Part shown: piece after piece, positions 23,001 through 34,320 of the stretch | Numbering within the stretch: the first letter of the stretch is position 1 | Layout of the letters: each line of letters opens with the position of its first letter | Assembly (NCBI RefSeq): GCF_910592395.1 | Contig: NC_088326.1 | Span: forward strand, 4,843,001-4,907,000 | DNA: 64,000 nucleotides | Source: Lineus longissimus | Taxonomy: Eukaryota > Nemertea > Pilidiophora > Heteronemertea > Lineidae | Direction: 5' to 3' | Program-made: the position numbers and the translations under genes | The notes under the pieces: generated by a model | The model's database searches: none | What the model saw: the letters and a program-made list of their open reading frames with translations, nothing else | What the model was told of the DNA's origin: nothing

Positions 23001-26000
23001 AATGGCTCGAACCAATTGTACTATCACTACTATAACTTTAAAATGCGTGCTCCTCCTTCATGTAGCAAGGTCTCAGGCAAGGCACTTACTCGACAGGCAA
23101 GCTAGAAGTTCAGCACCGTGAGCAGCTCCTTGATAAGACCATGCCAAGTTCAGAGTGCCTCTTCAGATAGATCATAAAGTATTGAAAGCTGTGGTGAGCA
23201 CATTATAAACAGACCATGGTAACCTTCATTTGAAAATCCCTTCATAATCAAGGGCTAGCACTGGCTAACACAGCACCTATAAACAATAGACCACCAATTT
23301 GACCCCGGGGAAAACCCAAGTCCAGCAACCAAAAGTACCAAAAATACATTTTTGTTTAAATTTGAACTGCACACATACGTTTGTTTACAATTTCTTTCCC
23401 CGCGAAATCTCGAAGATCAGGTGACCTGCAATCGTGGATTGAAAAAATAACATTAACCTTAGTTCAGCAGGTCAACAGGTACAGGCTGTTCCAATCATCC
23501 CCCTACTGCCAGCTGTTCAACAGGTAATGTTAGCCACCCCACAGGGGTGCAGATAATTGATTAAGCCCCTGCATACCTAAACAGCAATGACTTGGCTTCT
23601 GTGAGTGGTAAGGAGAATTGACAGTGTCCGATTAAAAATCCCTCATTACTGCTCCGCTGAAGTTAATTTCCGAAAATAAACATAACGTTGCATCAGGATA
23701 ACATATCACCTGCAAACCTGCAAAATTTCGAGACAAAACACTACCCCCAAACGGCACTTTATCGAGCCGCCTTATAGTATTATGAACGACCTTAGCTAGC
23801 GGCATGAGCGGAGGACCGGTAGGCGAATGAGGAAATCTTCACTGATTCTTCATTCCGACTGTGAGTGACGTCACTCGATTGCTTTGTTTTAAGGAGGACC
23901 GGCGGCGCCGAAGACAGGTTTTACGGCACGCACGAAAAATGGCACCGTCAGGTTTATCAGCAAACCATAACAACAGGGACACAGAATGGTGAAGCGGGCG
24001 ATAATTTTTGTGATTAAAGACTGATTTCAGCGCAAGTAAAGGGTTGAAAAAATGATAAGACACGCGATGCCGAAAGTTTAGCGTGTCCACGACGACGTGA
24101 GGAGGTTTTGATGACGGTTGAAGCGCAAACAACGGAGAAACGTGTTCCTGCGCGAGCAGCCCGCTTCCAGGAATTTATTATAGATACCTTCTTATTTTGT
24201 TTTGTGTCAAAATATTTGTTAATGGGCTTTGCGAATGGATACCAACATACGAATCACAAATTACAAAGCAGTAGGATAATTATGCCCCCGCCATAGTGGG
24301 GGCATTATGTACTTGAGTGGTTTCCGGCCACCGCCGCCGCCTCACTCAATTCCGGACTATAACTCAAGAACCCCTTGTTCGGCTGACTTGAAATTTTTAG
24401 GGGGTGTAGGCCTAGTGTGTCAAAGGGTCCCTATCGATTTTGGACGCGTTCAAAAATCCGATATGGCCGCCAGCCGCCATCCTAGATCTTTGCATTCCGC
24501 TCGTTAACTGAAAAACCAGATGTCTGACAACCTTCTAACTTGTGTGGTGTAATGGCCTATGATAGGGAGTTTCCCTACTTATTTTGGGCGCGATCAAAAT
24601 CCAATATGGCCACCAGCCGTCAACTAAGATTTTTGTATTCCGATCGTTAACTGAAGAACTAGAGTTCCGACAGACTTCAAACTTTTGTAGTGTAATGGTC
24701 TTCGGTAGGGGAGGTTCACTATCGATTTTGGGCGCGTTTCAAAATCCAATATGGCCGCCAGCCGCCATCTTAGATTTTTGCATCCGCTCGTTAATTAAAG
24801 AACCAAGCTTTTGTGGTGTAATGGCCTATGGTAGGGGAGTTTCCCTACTGATTTTGGGGACAATCCGAAATCCACGATGGCCGTCAGTTGGCATCTTGAA
24901 TTTTTAGCATTCCGACCTATAACTCCAGAAGCAGTTGTTTGAGGGAGCTGATATTTCTGTGGTATGATCGCCTAGGGTAAGAGAGGTGCTGTCCAATTTT
25001 CGAGCTCCACCTGATTTCCAATATGGCCTCCTCTTGTTATGTATTGATCATGAATTAATCAAAAATGGGCTTGCCCGCTGCTGTTGGTTGAAGACCAAAT
25101 ATCTTTCTCCTCATTTGGTTTTCATGCCGCGTAATCGGCAATATGCAAAAAACATTTCATCATCATCATCATCATCATCATTATGTCCCAGTTCAACGAA
25201 GTTGAGGTGGGGCATTATGTTTTCAGCTGGTTTCCTTGTCCGCCGCCGCCGCGTCCGCCGCACCCTATTCCTAACTATAACTCAAGAACCGGTGACCAGA
25301 TTGATCTGTAATTTCTATAGTGAATTGGTGTGGATGGGGCAAGGGTCCCTATCGATTTTGGTCGAGCTCTAAAATTAAATATGGCCACCAATATGCCATC
25401 TTGGATTTACCATTCCGGCTTATAACTCAAGAACAGGCATCCCGATTGATCTCTAAATTTTATGGTTTAATAGGGTGGATTGGGGGAGGTTCTCTATCGA
25501 TTTTGGTTGCGCTCCGAAATTCAATATGGCCAGCAAGAGGCCATCTTTCATTTACACCCGATAACTTCAAAACCAGTTTAGTGACAGGCCTGTGGACACT
25601 GGTGGTCACGGAGCGGGGCATACATTGCGATTCGTCTCGATCGCGTTATATCTAGTTGCTTTTGGACGGCAGGCAGTTACGAAGCAAAACATCTCTGTTC
25701 TCCCGAAACTCATACTGCACTCATAATTACGTAGTACCAATTCCTGGATTAGCCGTTCCGATGTTGTCTCTCACATGACTCTAATTCACGCGATGAGCAA
25801 CAGAACCCATTGGAAGTCTGAGAATGCATCTAAGTATGGCTTGAGTATATTGTACGTGGTATTGTTGCTGGTTACCAATTAAAGTATTGTTTTATTCCTC
25901 AGGCACTGAAGTTCTCATCATCCAAATCCCAGAATACCCACAAATCGAGGTTGTTGCCTCATTAGCACAAATGTTTATGGCAACTTTCGGCCCGTTCGTC

Positions 26001-26408
26001 GTCATAATCGGTGCAAATCTAGTCATTATTGCCACGGTTAAAAAGGCATCTGCACAACGGGCAAATATGAGCGGAACTACCAGAGAAGGTCAAAGTCAGG
26101 GGAAACTGAAGGAACAACAACACCTAACGCGCATGCTCATACTTGTGAGCCTGGCATATTGCGTGACGTCACTTCCATTTCGACTGTACTATATGATGAT
26201 GGATCTGCCAGCTATCGGGGAGATGTACAAAATGGATGATGTCTATTGGAACCTGCGCTATCTCGTCCAGGTCTTCGTTGTAAAAAATCTGTGGCTTTTC
26301 AACTATGCAATTAATTTTTATATGTACTGTATAGGGGGCGGTGCGAAATACAGAAACGATTTGCGAGAAGTATTCGGAGAATTATTCCATTGTTGCTTCA
26401 AGTCATAA
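20068..26408 (+). CDS. GPCR copy E, intact class A receptor, 3 exons, long intron 2
   Basis: The exons are 20068-20396, 21461-21681 and 25903-26408. They have the same lengths (329, 221, 506), phases and splice motifs as copy C, and predict 351 residues. All key positions match copy C: GVPGNILSIL in TM1, AVADTLML in TM2, the TM3 cysteine, DRLIAVRFP, SLPFRL in TM6 and NYAINFYMYC in TM7. Differences cluster in the N-terminus (SDSSLTASLLNYENTES) and in extracellular loop 1 (GQVEEDLREAL), which could alter ligand contact. Intron 2 is 4.2 kb, against 1.4 kb in copy C, because of two insertions. It is probably functional; the ligand is unknown. Confidence 0.9.
20397..21460 (+). other. Intron 1 of GPCR copy E
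   Basis: Homologous to intron 1 of copies C and D. It contains the CTCTATTAAGGACA-type repeat at about 20850-21015 and one diverged unit of the minisatellite near 21240. No coding content. Confidence 0.7.
22690..24170. repeat. Insertion 1 in intron 2 of GPCR copy E
   Basis: Intron sequence homologous to 10600-10690 stops near 22685 and resumes near 24180 (compare 10720-10800). The intervening 1.5 kb has no counterpart in the other copies. No open frame with recognisable homology and no inverted ends are seen. It is probably a transposon remnant; the class is unknown. Confidence 0.5.
24270..25690. repeat. Insertion 2 in intron 2 of GPCR copy E: diverged array, period about 145 bp
   Basis: A block like CTATCGATTTTGG followed by an AATATGGCC segment and a CCATCTT segment recurs at about 24432, 24579, 24722, 24849, 25351 and 25495, typically 127-147 bases apart. 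A CAT trinucleotide run lies at 25157-25182. Several units hold GCCGCCATCTT, which resembles the YY1 site. The intron sequence of the paralogs resumes at about 25700. Short open frames here are repeat artefacts. Confidence 0.65.
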
Positions 26409-27085
26409 TCGTGCTGTTCCACCTTTACTTACAGACGCCTGAATCATTAGACATCATTTTTTCCTCACAGCAAGCAAAGCTCAAAGGGACACTATAGGTA
26501 GCAGCTAGAAAGGCCAGTTAAAGTTTCACGAAGTTGCCAATAGGGGTCTCTCTAATCCCACAATACAATAAAATATTCCCTCTTAAACGAGGAATATATT
26601 TAGAGCAATATAACACTTGACCTGCTGCCGTTACTGTGGTTATTAGTCACCGGAAGATGGTCAGTTAAAGCCCGCTGCTCATGCCTATAGTCCCCCTTTA
26701 AAGGGGATTTCGCACGACCAACGTTTCGGTCTACTTTTTATGTTTTCTCGGGTGATGAAAATTAACTTCCTTGGTTAATTTTCACGGCCTCATGAACATG
26801 TTGACCATATAGGGTCTGCAACAGGGTTCTATTCAGAAACTCGCGGGTGACTTGATGTTGGATCAATTGCTCTGGTACCGAGTGAGGAGCGGTAAGGGCA
26901 TTGTAATGCTTGTACGAAGTTCGCTTTAGGATATTATATTGGCCGTTTACAAGGGCTCAACCAAACCGAACTCGACCCGACCACAACCTGACCGAATCTA
27001 AACATCGCTGACGTGAGTATGACCCGTACATCGAACCAGACCAGATCACATTCACTCGAGTTTATAAAAGGCAGACCAACCTTAA
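26409..27085 (+). other. 3' flank of GPCR copy E
   Basis: Matches the 3' flank of copies C and D, with about 200 extra bases at 26490-26690. It ends at the TTAA (27082-27085) where the hairpin element begins. No gene is seen. Confidence 0.5.
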
Positions 27086-28350
27086 AGCTGAATTGCATGA
27101 ACAAAAACAGAAGCGTCTAAGTTTTTTTAAAAAGACCACCGCGCCCCAGCGCGGTATAGTAGCCGAGATAAATGCAAACGTCTGAAACACCCTTCAGAAG
27201 TCTGCCAGAAACATTATAGCCTACGGCGAAACAGTTGCGCTGCCATCAGTCTGTAGCAGAACACCGGAAGTGCTGGATCATGAGTGTAAGTACATGTACA
27301 AATGCACGTAGGTCATGTTCAAGCATGTTGGCTGCCGACAATGTACATGCATGTACGTGCGTGTGTCCTGGTGATAACCTGAAAAAAAACAAACGATACA
27401 AGTTAGAATTATGGAAATAGAAATAAATGAAAACAATCCCCAACCATGCCACATCAGCATATAATTTTGCACCGCTATATAAGCGGGGAAGACGTGGTAG
27501 ATAAATTGCTCGGCACCGGTTTCAACGGAATGGTCGTCCAGAAATAGATACGAGGCCCAGTTGGTAATTGCACGCCGACAAAGAAAACGGCCAAAACGGC
27601 GTAAAAACTTGCGAAGTGTTGAAATATAACCAGTAAAAGTACACGCCCTAATAGAAAGAATATTCACCTATACTCCATCGTGTATTATCTGAAGAAAATA
27701 AGCGTAAAGACAGAGAAATTCTGCTATTTCGTCCTGAAATCCTCCTCGCCAGATTTAAAACGGCCATGTTTTTTCCGACTAGTCCTAAACTCATGACCTT
27801 CTTTGATCAAAATTACCCAAGCGTAGTTCTGGGTTGCTCAAATATTATTCGCAATCGATTCATTAGGATTGTGCATCTACCAACTAGGCCTCGTATATAT
27901 TTCTGGACGACCATTGTGTTGGAACCTGTGCCGGGCAATTTATCTACCACGTCTTCCCCGCAAATAGCGGTGCAAAATTATGTGCTGATGTTGCATGGTA
28001 GGGGATTGTTTTCATTTATTTCTATTTCTATAATTCTAACTTGTATCGTTTTTTTTCAGGTTATCATCAGGACACAGGCACGTACGTGCATGTACATTGT
28101 AGGCCGCCCGCATGCTTGGACATGGCCTACGTGCATTATTTTGTACATGTATTTACACTTATGATCCAGCACTTCTGGGGTTCTGCTACAGACTGACGGC
28201 AGCGCCACTGTTTCGCCGTAGACTATCATGTTTCTAGCAGACTTCTGAAGGTTGTTTCGGACGTTTGCATTTCTCTCGGCCACCGCGCTGGGGCGCGGGG
28301 GTCTTTTTTTAAAACATGAACGCTTCTATTTTTGTTCATGCAGTTCAGCT
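27086..28350. mobile_element. TTAA-flanked hairpin DNA element, about 490-bp inverted ends
   Basis: The arms at about 27086-27575 and 27870-28350 are reverse complements with moderate divergence. The ends read AGCTGAA inward on both sides. TTAA flanks both ends (27082-27085 and 28351-28354). The matching stretch near copy C (11931-11950) is continuous with TTAG and no element, which is an empty site. TTAA targets are known for piggyBac and Kolobok transposons. There is no transposase inside; open frames within the arms are mirror images of each other. It is a non-autonomous element. Confidence 0.8.
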
Positions 28351-28354
28351 TTAA

Positions 28355-29360
28355 GCCGATCTGGATCGATCTAAATCGGTTTTGGTCTGTAAACGGCCCT
28401 AGGGTTGTTAATTTCAGAACCTGAAACGTCAATCTGAAAATGCTTCACTGACGACTATTCTTTGCCATCTAACCGCTCCATGTTACACAAAACACTTTGA
28501 ATAATACTCGGATGTCAAAATCAGTTTTTTTCAAATTGTTTAAATTTGCGTGCAAATTTTATAAGGGATACATGCAGGTAAGATTTATCAAAACAAAAGC
28601 TCTCACAATCATGATGTGTCCGGAAATGTATAACTGCGCCAGGAAATTTAGCCTGTAGAATGTATACAGCAGAGTTATGTACATGGTTCCACGGATAAGA
28701 AGTTCGTGCAGCTTCCAACTGGTTCATTAATGATTTTAAATTTAAACACATAGAGTACCCCGATCAGAAATCGGCTACATTTGGTAATCGACTGTGCAAT
28801 TCCTACGCGGCTACGTTTTCCGGGCGAAGTAACAACTGGTTTCATAGATCTGTGTCTTGTTACTTTGTCTAACGCCATAGTCGGGTACCATTTGATGACG
28901 TCAGGACCCCCCATGTTTGTGTTAAAATGTCAATCTAACATTGAAGGTGATACTTGGGACGGCGAGGTTAGATGACGGATGTAGTCCCTCTGTAAGAGAG
29001 TTTCAGATCCGCGACTTATAACGAAACTTGTACATAATCATATATGCATAGCATTTTAGTTTTCCATTCATGCCTTGTCATGACTTTTTTAGCTTTCAAA
29101 TGCCAATAAAATCGATGCAGCCAGGATAAAAGACAATGAACCGATCATAAGTATTAGTCTTTTATTCATTCAATAAAACACAACAATGGGCGGGGTTCAT
29201 GCTGCAGACTCTTATCTCTCGGTCAAAACATACTTTATTTGGCTTCCGGGCGGGAGATTTTGTTTACCGTGTTTACTACTTGACCTGCGTGCCTGGTCGC
29301 TTCAATAGGCCTCTCGCGGCTATTTCTAGCTATTTCTTGTCCCTTCTTGGAAGTGTCCTT
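28355..29360. other. End of the GPCR duplicated flank, then unique sequence
   Basis: 28355-28600 and 28740-28920 match flank blocks of copies B and C (4318 and 5230), including a third TGACGTCA at 28896-28903. No receptor exon follows. From 28930 to 29360 nothing is recognised. Confidence 0.45.
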
Positions 29361-29369
29361 CCAGGGGCC

Positions 29370-29464
29370 TATAAAAGCGTCTGGGGCCGCCCTATAAATA
29401 CGGTCGATTTTCGTTGTCATTCACTCTCGTCCCGGCTGGTCGCTCACAAGAGGTTCCATATTCG
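29370..29464 (+). promoter_or_regulatory. Possible TATA promoter and 5' untranslated exon
   Basis: CTATAAAAG at about 29370 and CTATAAATA at about 29392 precede a GC-balanced stretch with TCATTC about 30 bases downstream, an initiator-like sequence. A strong donor, CGGTAAGT, follows at about 29464. TATA box, initiator and donor at these spacings suggest a transcript starting near 29420 on the plus strand. The next exon was not identified. A transposon promoter is an alternative. Confidence 0.35.
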
Positions 29465-31440
29465 GTAAGTATCCCATATGTCGTACCGCTCAATCTCTAT
29501 AGTTTCACCAATTTCTGTCGTTCAAATTTATCAGAGTCCTAAATTGCTGTATTCTCATATCTTATCCAATCTTGACACTAGAGGCGCTGATTTCGTTCCT
29601 TTCAAAGCCTCTAGAACTAGTAAGTTGCCACCATCTTGAAAAGCAGTACCGCGGATGTAGATACGGAAAGAATCTTTCTTATTGCTCTGAGGCTATCGCA
29701 ACACAAGCCTGCGATGCCCTTCGTACGCTGCGTTCGTAGTTCTCCGTACAATCATCTTAAAATCCACTAGTAAGTGTCAAATTTTGTCTATAAAGATCAT
29801 ATTTTGTTATTTATTATAAGAGAAAGTGGCACTAATTCGGCCTGAATAAGATTTACAGTCCGAACTGGTGATGTAGTGGATGACGTAGGATCATCAAAAT
29901 CCTAAATCTGAGGATGCCGATATCCAAGATGGCGGCAATTGATCAATTCCAGTGCCTGAATTGTTTTAATTTCGGCGAGTTTGATATCATGATTATGTGC
30001 AGTCCTGTTTTTTTTATGCGATATTTTACTAAATGCATTCTTGTTTTGAAGTTTATAAACAATAACGTTGAAACAATGAAATGAACCCTGATGTTTGTCG
30101 TTAACAGTTCAAATGCGGCAATGTGAGCGCTGAGCTATAGAACCGATCCACTATTCTATATGAGACGCTTGATCGAGATGCCAGCCAGTAGGAAGGGCTA
30201 CGCAAGATCGACGAAGAACGCAAGATGTAAATGGCCGAGTTAGGGTGTGATCTGCAGTTGGTCCATGTGATAACTTGATCCAGGATTTGAGTCATTTGAT
30301 CGCATTATTTGTGAACTGACCGATTCTGTTGTCAATTATCCAGTTATCCAATTTTCTAATTTCATTAGTCAGTTGACCAAGTCGGTTGACAAAACTGGCT
30401 GATTTGCTATCTCAGCTTGGCATTCCAGGTTTGGTCACCTGGTCAGTAATTGGGCGTCGACGGAAAGTGGTCGCAATAGGGGCTTAGTGATATACTGGTC
30501 ATTTTACATTTCGCTGAATAACGGATTCAGTGAAATTATCATGGATATGAAGTATAAACTCAGCTCTGCATATAGTCAAAGCAATAAATATTTTCGACCT
30601 TTTAAGCGTTATTATTTTATCTTCTGTCCATATCTTATGACATTTACATGTTGTATAAATACCTTTTCAAACCTATCCATTACTTTTAAAACTCTTCGAG
30701 CCAAAGAAGATATCATCTTATTTCGATATGGAGCGCAACAGTGGACACGATCATGTTTAGATTGCTCCATCAAATGTTCTTGGTATGAAGGTTACGCCGG
30801 TTTCAACTTTCGGATAAGGAAGACACAACACTTTTGTAGGTTTATGACGTGGTCGCCTTGTCAGAGGAAAGGTGAATCACGTGCCAAAGAGGGGAGAAAG
30901 ATGGTAAAACAGGTAAATAGGTGTGTTTGTAACTTACAACAGTGTAGATCCATGGCTCCAGATAGCGCCTTACTAGTGCATCGGTCCACATGAAGAGGAG
31001 CGACGCATCGAGGGCTAACTCTGGTCAAGTTGGAGGCAACATGGAAATAGCCAGATTTTGAATTTTGAATTTTTTTGTGCAATTTGTGGATAAAAACAAC
31101 TAATGCTGAGTAGGAGGTGACTGTGCAGCCGGCAGCTTGGTAATATTGCCCTTGATGAAGCCAATGGTGCTTTAACACAAGTAGGAGCCCTTTTTCGACT
31201 TCTAAACGGTTTCTCTCACTTTTTTTCAAGATTTATCCGTCATTGTCGACTTTTCCCTTCAAGGTCGGATTTTTAAAATCTTATGAAAAAATAACTGGGC
31301 TTCCCAAAATAGGGCAGGAAAGAATAAAGGCCTATGTTGAATGGGGTTAATGAGGAGTGAGCCAAACTCTCAGAGTGAAAATAAGTGTGACTACTAATCA
31401 CCTCACTCAATTAGGTAATCTCTAACTCCATTCATCATAG
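29465..31440. other. No recognised gene
   Basis: A plus-strand open stretch around 30540-30912 ends at a possible donor (CAGGTAAAT) but resembles nothing I know. The opposite-strand open stretch at 30861-31229 is likewise unrecognised. Neither is supported as a gene. Confidence 0.3.
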
Positions 31441-31629
31441 GCTTTTGATCTTTCTTTCCCTATTTTATATATTATCCCGACTTTGTGTAACTTTGTCTTG
31501 CCGACCTAGCTGCTGTCTATATTTTCCCTTTAGTAAAATGATATTCACTCTTCTGTTCAAATCAGATGTTGCCTTGATAACATTTCTATCTTGTGAATCA
31601 GGTCCAATGATATTTCCAAGATGGGTATA

Positions 31630-31975
31630 CAAAGCTGTGACCACTTGCCAAAACAGGAATATCTTGAAAGTTTATTACTATATCACCCACGGTTCTGTTA
31701 TCGGACTGAAAAATAGGAGTTGGCACGTTGGGTTAAATTTCATTATGTAATCTTTTGAAGACTCAACTGCTATTTCAAGTAGGGCTGACAAAGAAAACTT
31801 TGTCGGACATAGAATTATATCGTCAGCGTACGCATACACTCCTGCAAATGTGGCACTAATGTAACAACCATATCCTCAACCCTTTAGTTTTAAAAGTAGT
31901 CCATCTATGTAATTTACAAAGAGAAATGGAGAAAGTATTCCTCCTTGCTTGACACCATTTAAAACATTGAACTAA
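31630..31975 (-). pseudogene. Reverse transcriptase palm fragment (non-LTR retrotransposon)
   Basis: Minus-strand translation gives NGVKQGGILSPFLF, then an in-frame TGA, then AGVYAYADDIILCPT, followed by a helix and a second TGA/frameshift region. These are the RT B-prime and YADD catalytic motifs. The element begins abruptly at the NGVKQG motif and has no recognisable thumb domain after it. It is dead and truncated at both ends. The fragment at 33661-34320 appears to come from the same family. Confidence 0.75.
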
Positions 31976-32524
31976 TTTGAATGGAATTTACCCCCAGCGT
32001 ATCCGATTTTTTAAATGCACAATGTACCTCGTAAGTGTAATTCTTTTTATAGCTGCACTCGCCATCATCAAGACGTAAACATGGCAAAGCACGAGTAACA
32101 TATCGACATGCAGGTGAACTGATTAAAAGAAATAAAATCTTCATTATAGTTATTTTTCTAGCTGCATATGCAAGGTGAGACAACTTGCTTACCAGTACAG
32201 TATTACCGTTTGGCGAACGGCATTGATACAGCACCAAATATAGTGGCACTTAGTTAACAATACAGCATCATGATCAGTGGAGTAGTATGAGATCAATAAA
32301 CTCGTGTATGACAATACCAAGAAACAACTTACTGGGGACAAATGCTTCCTTAACGAAACCAAGGAAATCGTCTGCAATGTCATGTAATTATGTAGTTGAC
32401 AATGTACAGATCGTGGTGGTATGGGGGGGGGGCAACTTTTTCATCCCTTTAGACCGCTGTTTCCACCCAATGTGTTCATAGACTAAGACATTTACATCGT
32501 TTTCTAGGAAAAGCAATACAACGA

Positions 32525-33436
32525 ATGAGGTACAAAGAGTTAAACATCTGGCCGAAATTTTTTCAGTCTGTTCGGCAATTTAGATCAGTTCAGGTAGTAT
32601 ACAACAGCTTGACGAACGGGTTCCTTTTAATTGACATTTATGCTAATTTGTGTGTTTTTCATGCTGTGGTTAAAAAAGGGAGCAATTACGAAATACAGGA
32701 CTTATTCTCGATTCCTGGACATTTTTATGCTTTTGAAGTTATTAATGGCAGCTTGGTGGACTTTTATTCATTCCGTGTCATTGACTTTCACAAGAGGAAA
32801 CTCACTGGTTATTATTCGGTAGAACAACGAAGCCAGCAAGGAAAAGGGGAATTTCAAAGAATATACCGACTTGCTCGACCTGATTATTCTGACCAAGCCT
32901 TTGTCGTTTACTCCATCAGGAGGAATCCAGCCAAATGTGTAGTGTTTGGTGTTTTTACTGTTGTTGAAGAGAAAGGGAGAGGTCAGGAGATCAACCATGT
33001 GAACAAATACGGAAGAGAGCTGGATGTGTACTTGAACATTCACGGAAACACTAAATTTCAAATTCACATAACTGCCACCCATGATGTAATTGTTCATATC
33101 AGAATTCACGCGTGTATCTTGCTCTACACAGAAAGAAGCAACTTCACCCGGAAAACGACAATAGGACGATTGCTAGTACATCGTATTGTTGCCTTTGAAA
33201 TGACCACAATTATACTGATTGACATTACAAAGAAAAGCACGAAGCGAGGAAAACCTGTTTTGATTGAATATCTACCTCTTCCCGAATTTATGCCACTTTT
33301 TTGGCACTTCCACAAAACATATCGGATGCTCGTAACTATCACTTGTGAAACCTCTATTACTATGGCGAAGGACGGTACGTTGGTGTCACTGGATAGTGGA
33401 GGAAGTTCACCATTAATCATGAAAACCCCCGTTTAA
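32525..33436 (+). CDS. Unrecognised 303-residue protein, possibly a terminal exon
   Basis: A 912-base open frame, far longer than chance in this AT-rich region. I recognise no family. The predicted protein is basic and rich in beta-type hydrophobic stretches such as HDVIVHIRIHACILLY and TTIILIDIT, with no clear signal peptide or membrane segment at the start. A TTTTCTAG acceptor lies at 32501-32507 and the frame is open back to it, so this may be the last exon of a spliced gene rather than starting at this ATG. No frameshifts or stops occur inside. Both RT fragments nearby lie on the opposite strand, so an origin inside a mobile element cannot be excluded. Confidence 0.5.
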   Translation: MRYKELNIWPKFFQSVRQFRSVQVVYNSLTNGFLLIDIYANLCVFHAVVKKGSNYEIQDLFSIPGHFYAFEVINGSLVDFYSFRVIDFHKRKLTGYYSVEQRSQQGKGEFQRIYRLARPDYSDQAFVVYSIRRNPAKCVVFGVFTVVEEKGRGQEINHVNKYGRELDVYLNIHGNTKFQIHITATHDVIVHIRIHACILLYTERSNFTRKTTIGRLLVHRIVAFEMTTIILIDITKKSTKRGKPVLIEYLPLPEFMPLFWHFHKTYRMLVTITCETSITMAKDGTLVSLDSGGSSPLIMKTPV

Positions 33437-33660
33437 ATCAACCTGCAGCCGTCGTGTTGTGTCTTTGTTCGCATTTGAGTTAGTTTAAAGGGACAACTTA
33501 GGCGTGATAGTTGGCTGGTCAGGAGTATATATATATGTGTGTTTATTCGTCGAGAAATAGTTCTGACACATGTGGTGCATTTACAGATTTGTGCTGGGTG
33601 CTAGGTGCTTGTTTACAACGATCTATTTACATATCCGTGAAAAATCAAGGTTCAAAGAAT

Positions 33661-34320
33661 TTAACTAGTGCACAGAAAATCAATCATTTCTGTTAATTCC
33701 CTATGATTAAACGCCGCATCCCCTACGTCTCGCATGACCATCAATTCGCTAATCTGTTCCGCTAACCTATTTTGCCCGTTCTTATCATTCACTATATAAA
33801 AAACCCTCAACATATCTCCCCAGCTGTCCACATTGTTCCTATCTAACCCATATTTTGCATACAACATGTTGACACTTCTCCCCAGTGAAGATTCACTCCC
33901 CTGACACACAAGTTTAAAACACAAGCTGACAAATACATTCTTAGATGAAGACATACCACCCATAAAATTCATTAACCGTTTTTCTAATTCAATTTCAATA
34001 CAAAAGTCGTGAACAATGCACGGCAGTAAATCATTGTGAGTCCTGTATGGTAGATTTAAAACCCGTCGCAGACACTTCCGCCACGCAACAAACAATTCCT
34101 CCATATAAGGCTTAGACGAGCCCAGAAGCTGAGAACCATATAAAGACATACAAAAACTTTTGAAAAGTGCGTACCTTACATGCGCATGGGCAAATCTGAA
34201 CTGTGCCATTAACATGTTAGTTCTTTTGTACAAGTCATTTATTAAAAGCTCTACTCTTCTCCGATCAACACGAGGACCCAAAAGGACCCAAAATTACCCT
34301 GCTTGACACCATTCGCCGCC
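33661..34320 (-). pseudogene. Non-LTR retrotransposon RT C-terminal part, palm deleted
   Basis: Minus strand: an NGVKQG motif near 34310 runs directly into the thumb and C-terminal region (ELLINDLYKRTNMLMAQF, CMSLYGSQLL, NLPYRTHNDLLP, EMIDFLCTS). The roughly 100-150 residues with the YADD centre that belong between them are absent. The C-terminal frame of about 200 residues is clean and ends with its natural stop near 33661. It is catalytically dead by internal deletion. Family: RTE/CR1-like elements common in marine invertebrates. Confidence 0.75.

Noticed and set aside
27235-28432. Several open frames on both strands
   Set aside because: They lie in the arms of the hairpin element and mirror one another; no transposase motifs.
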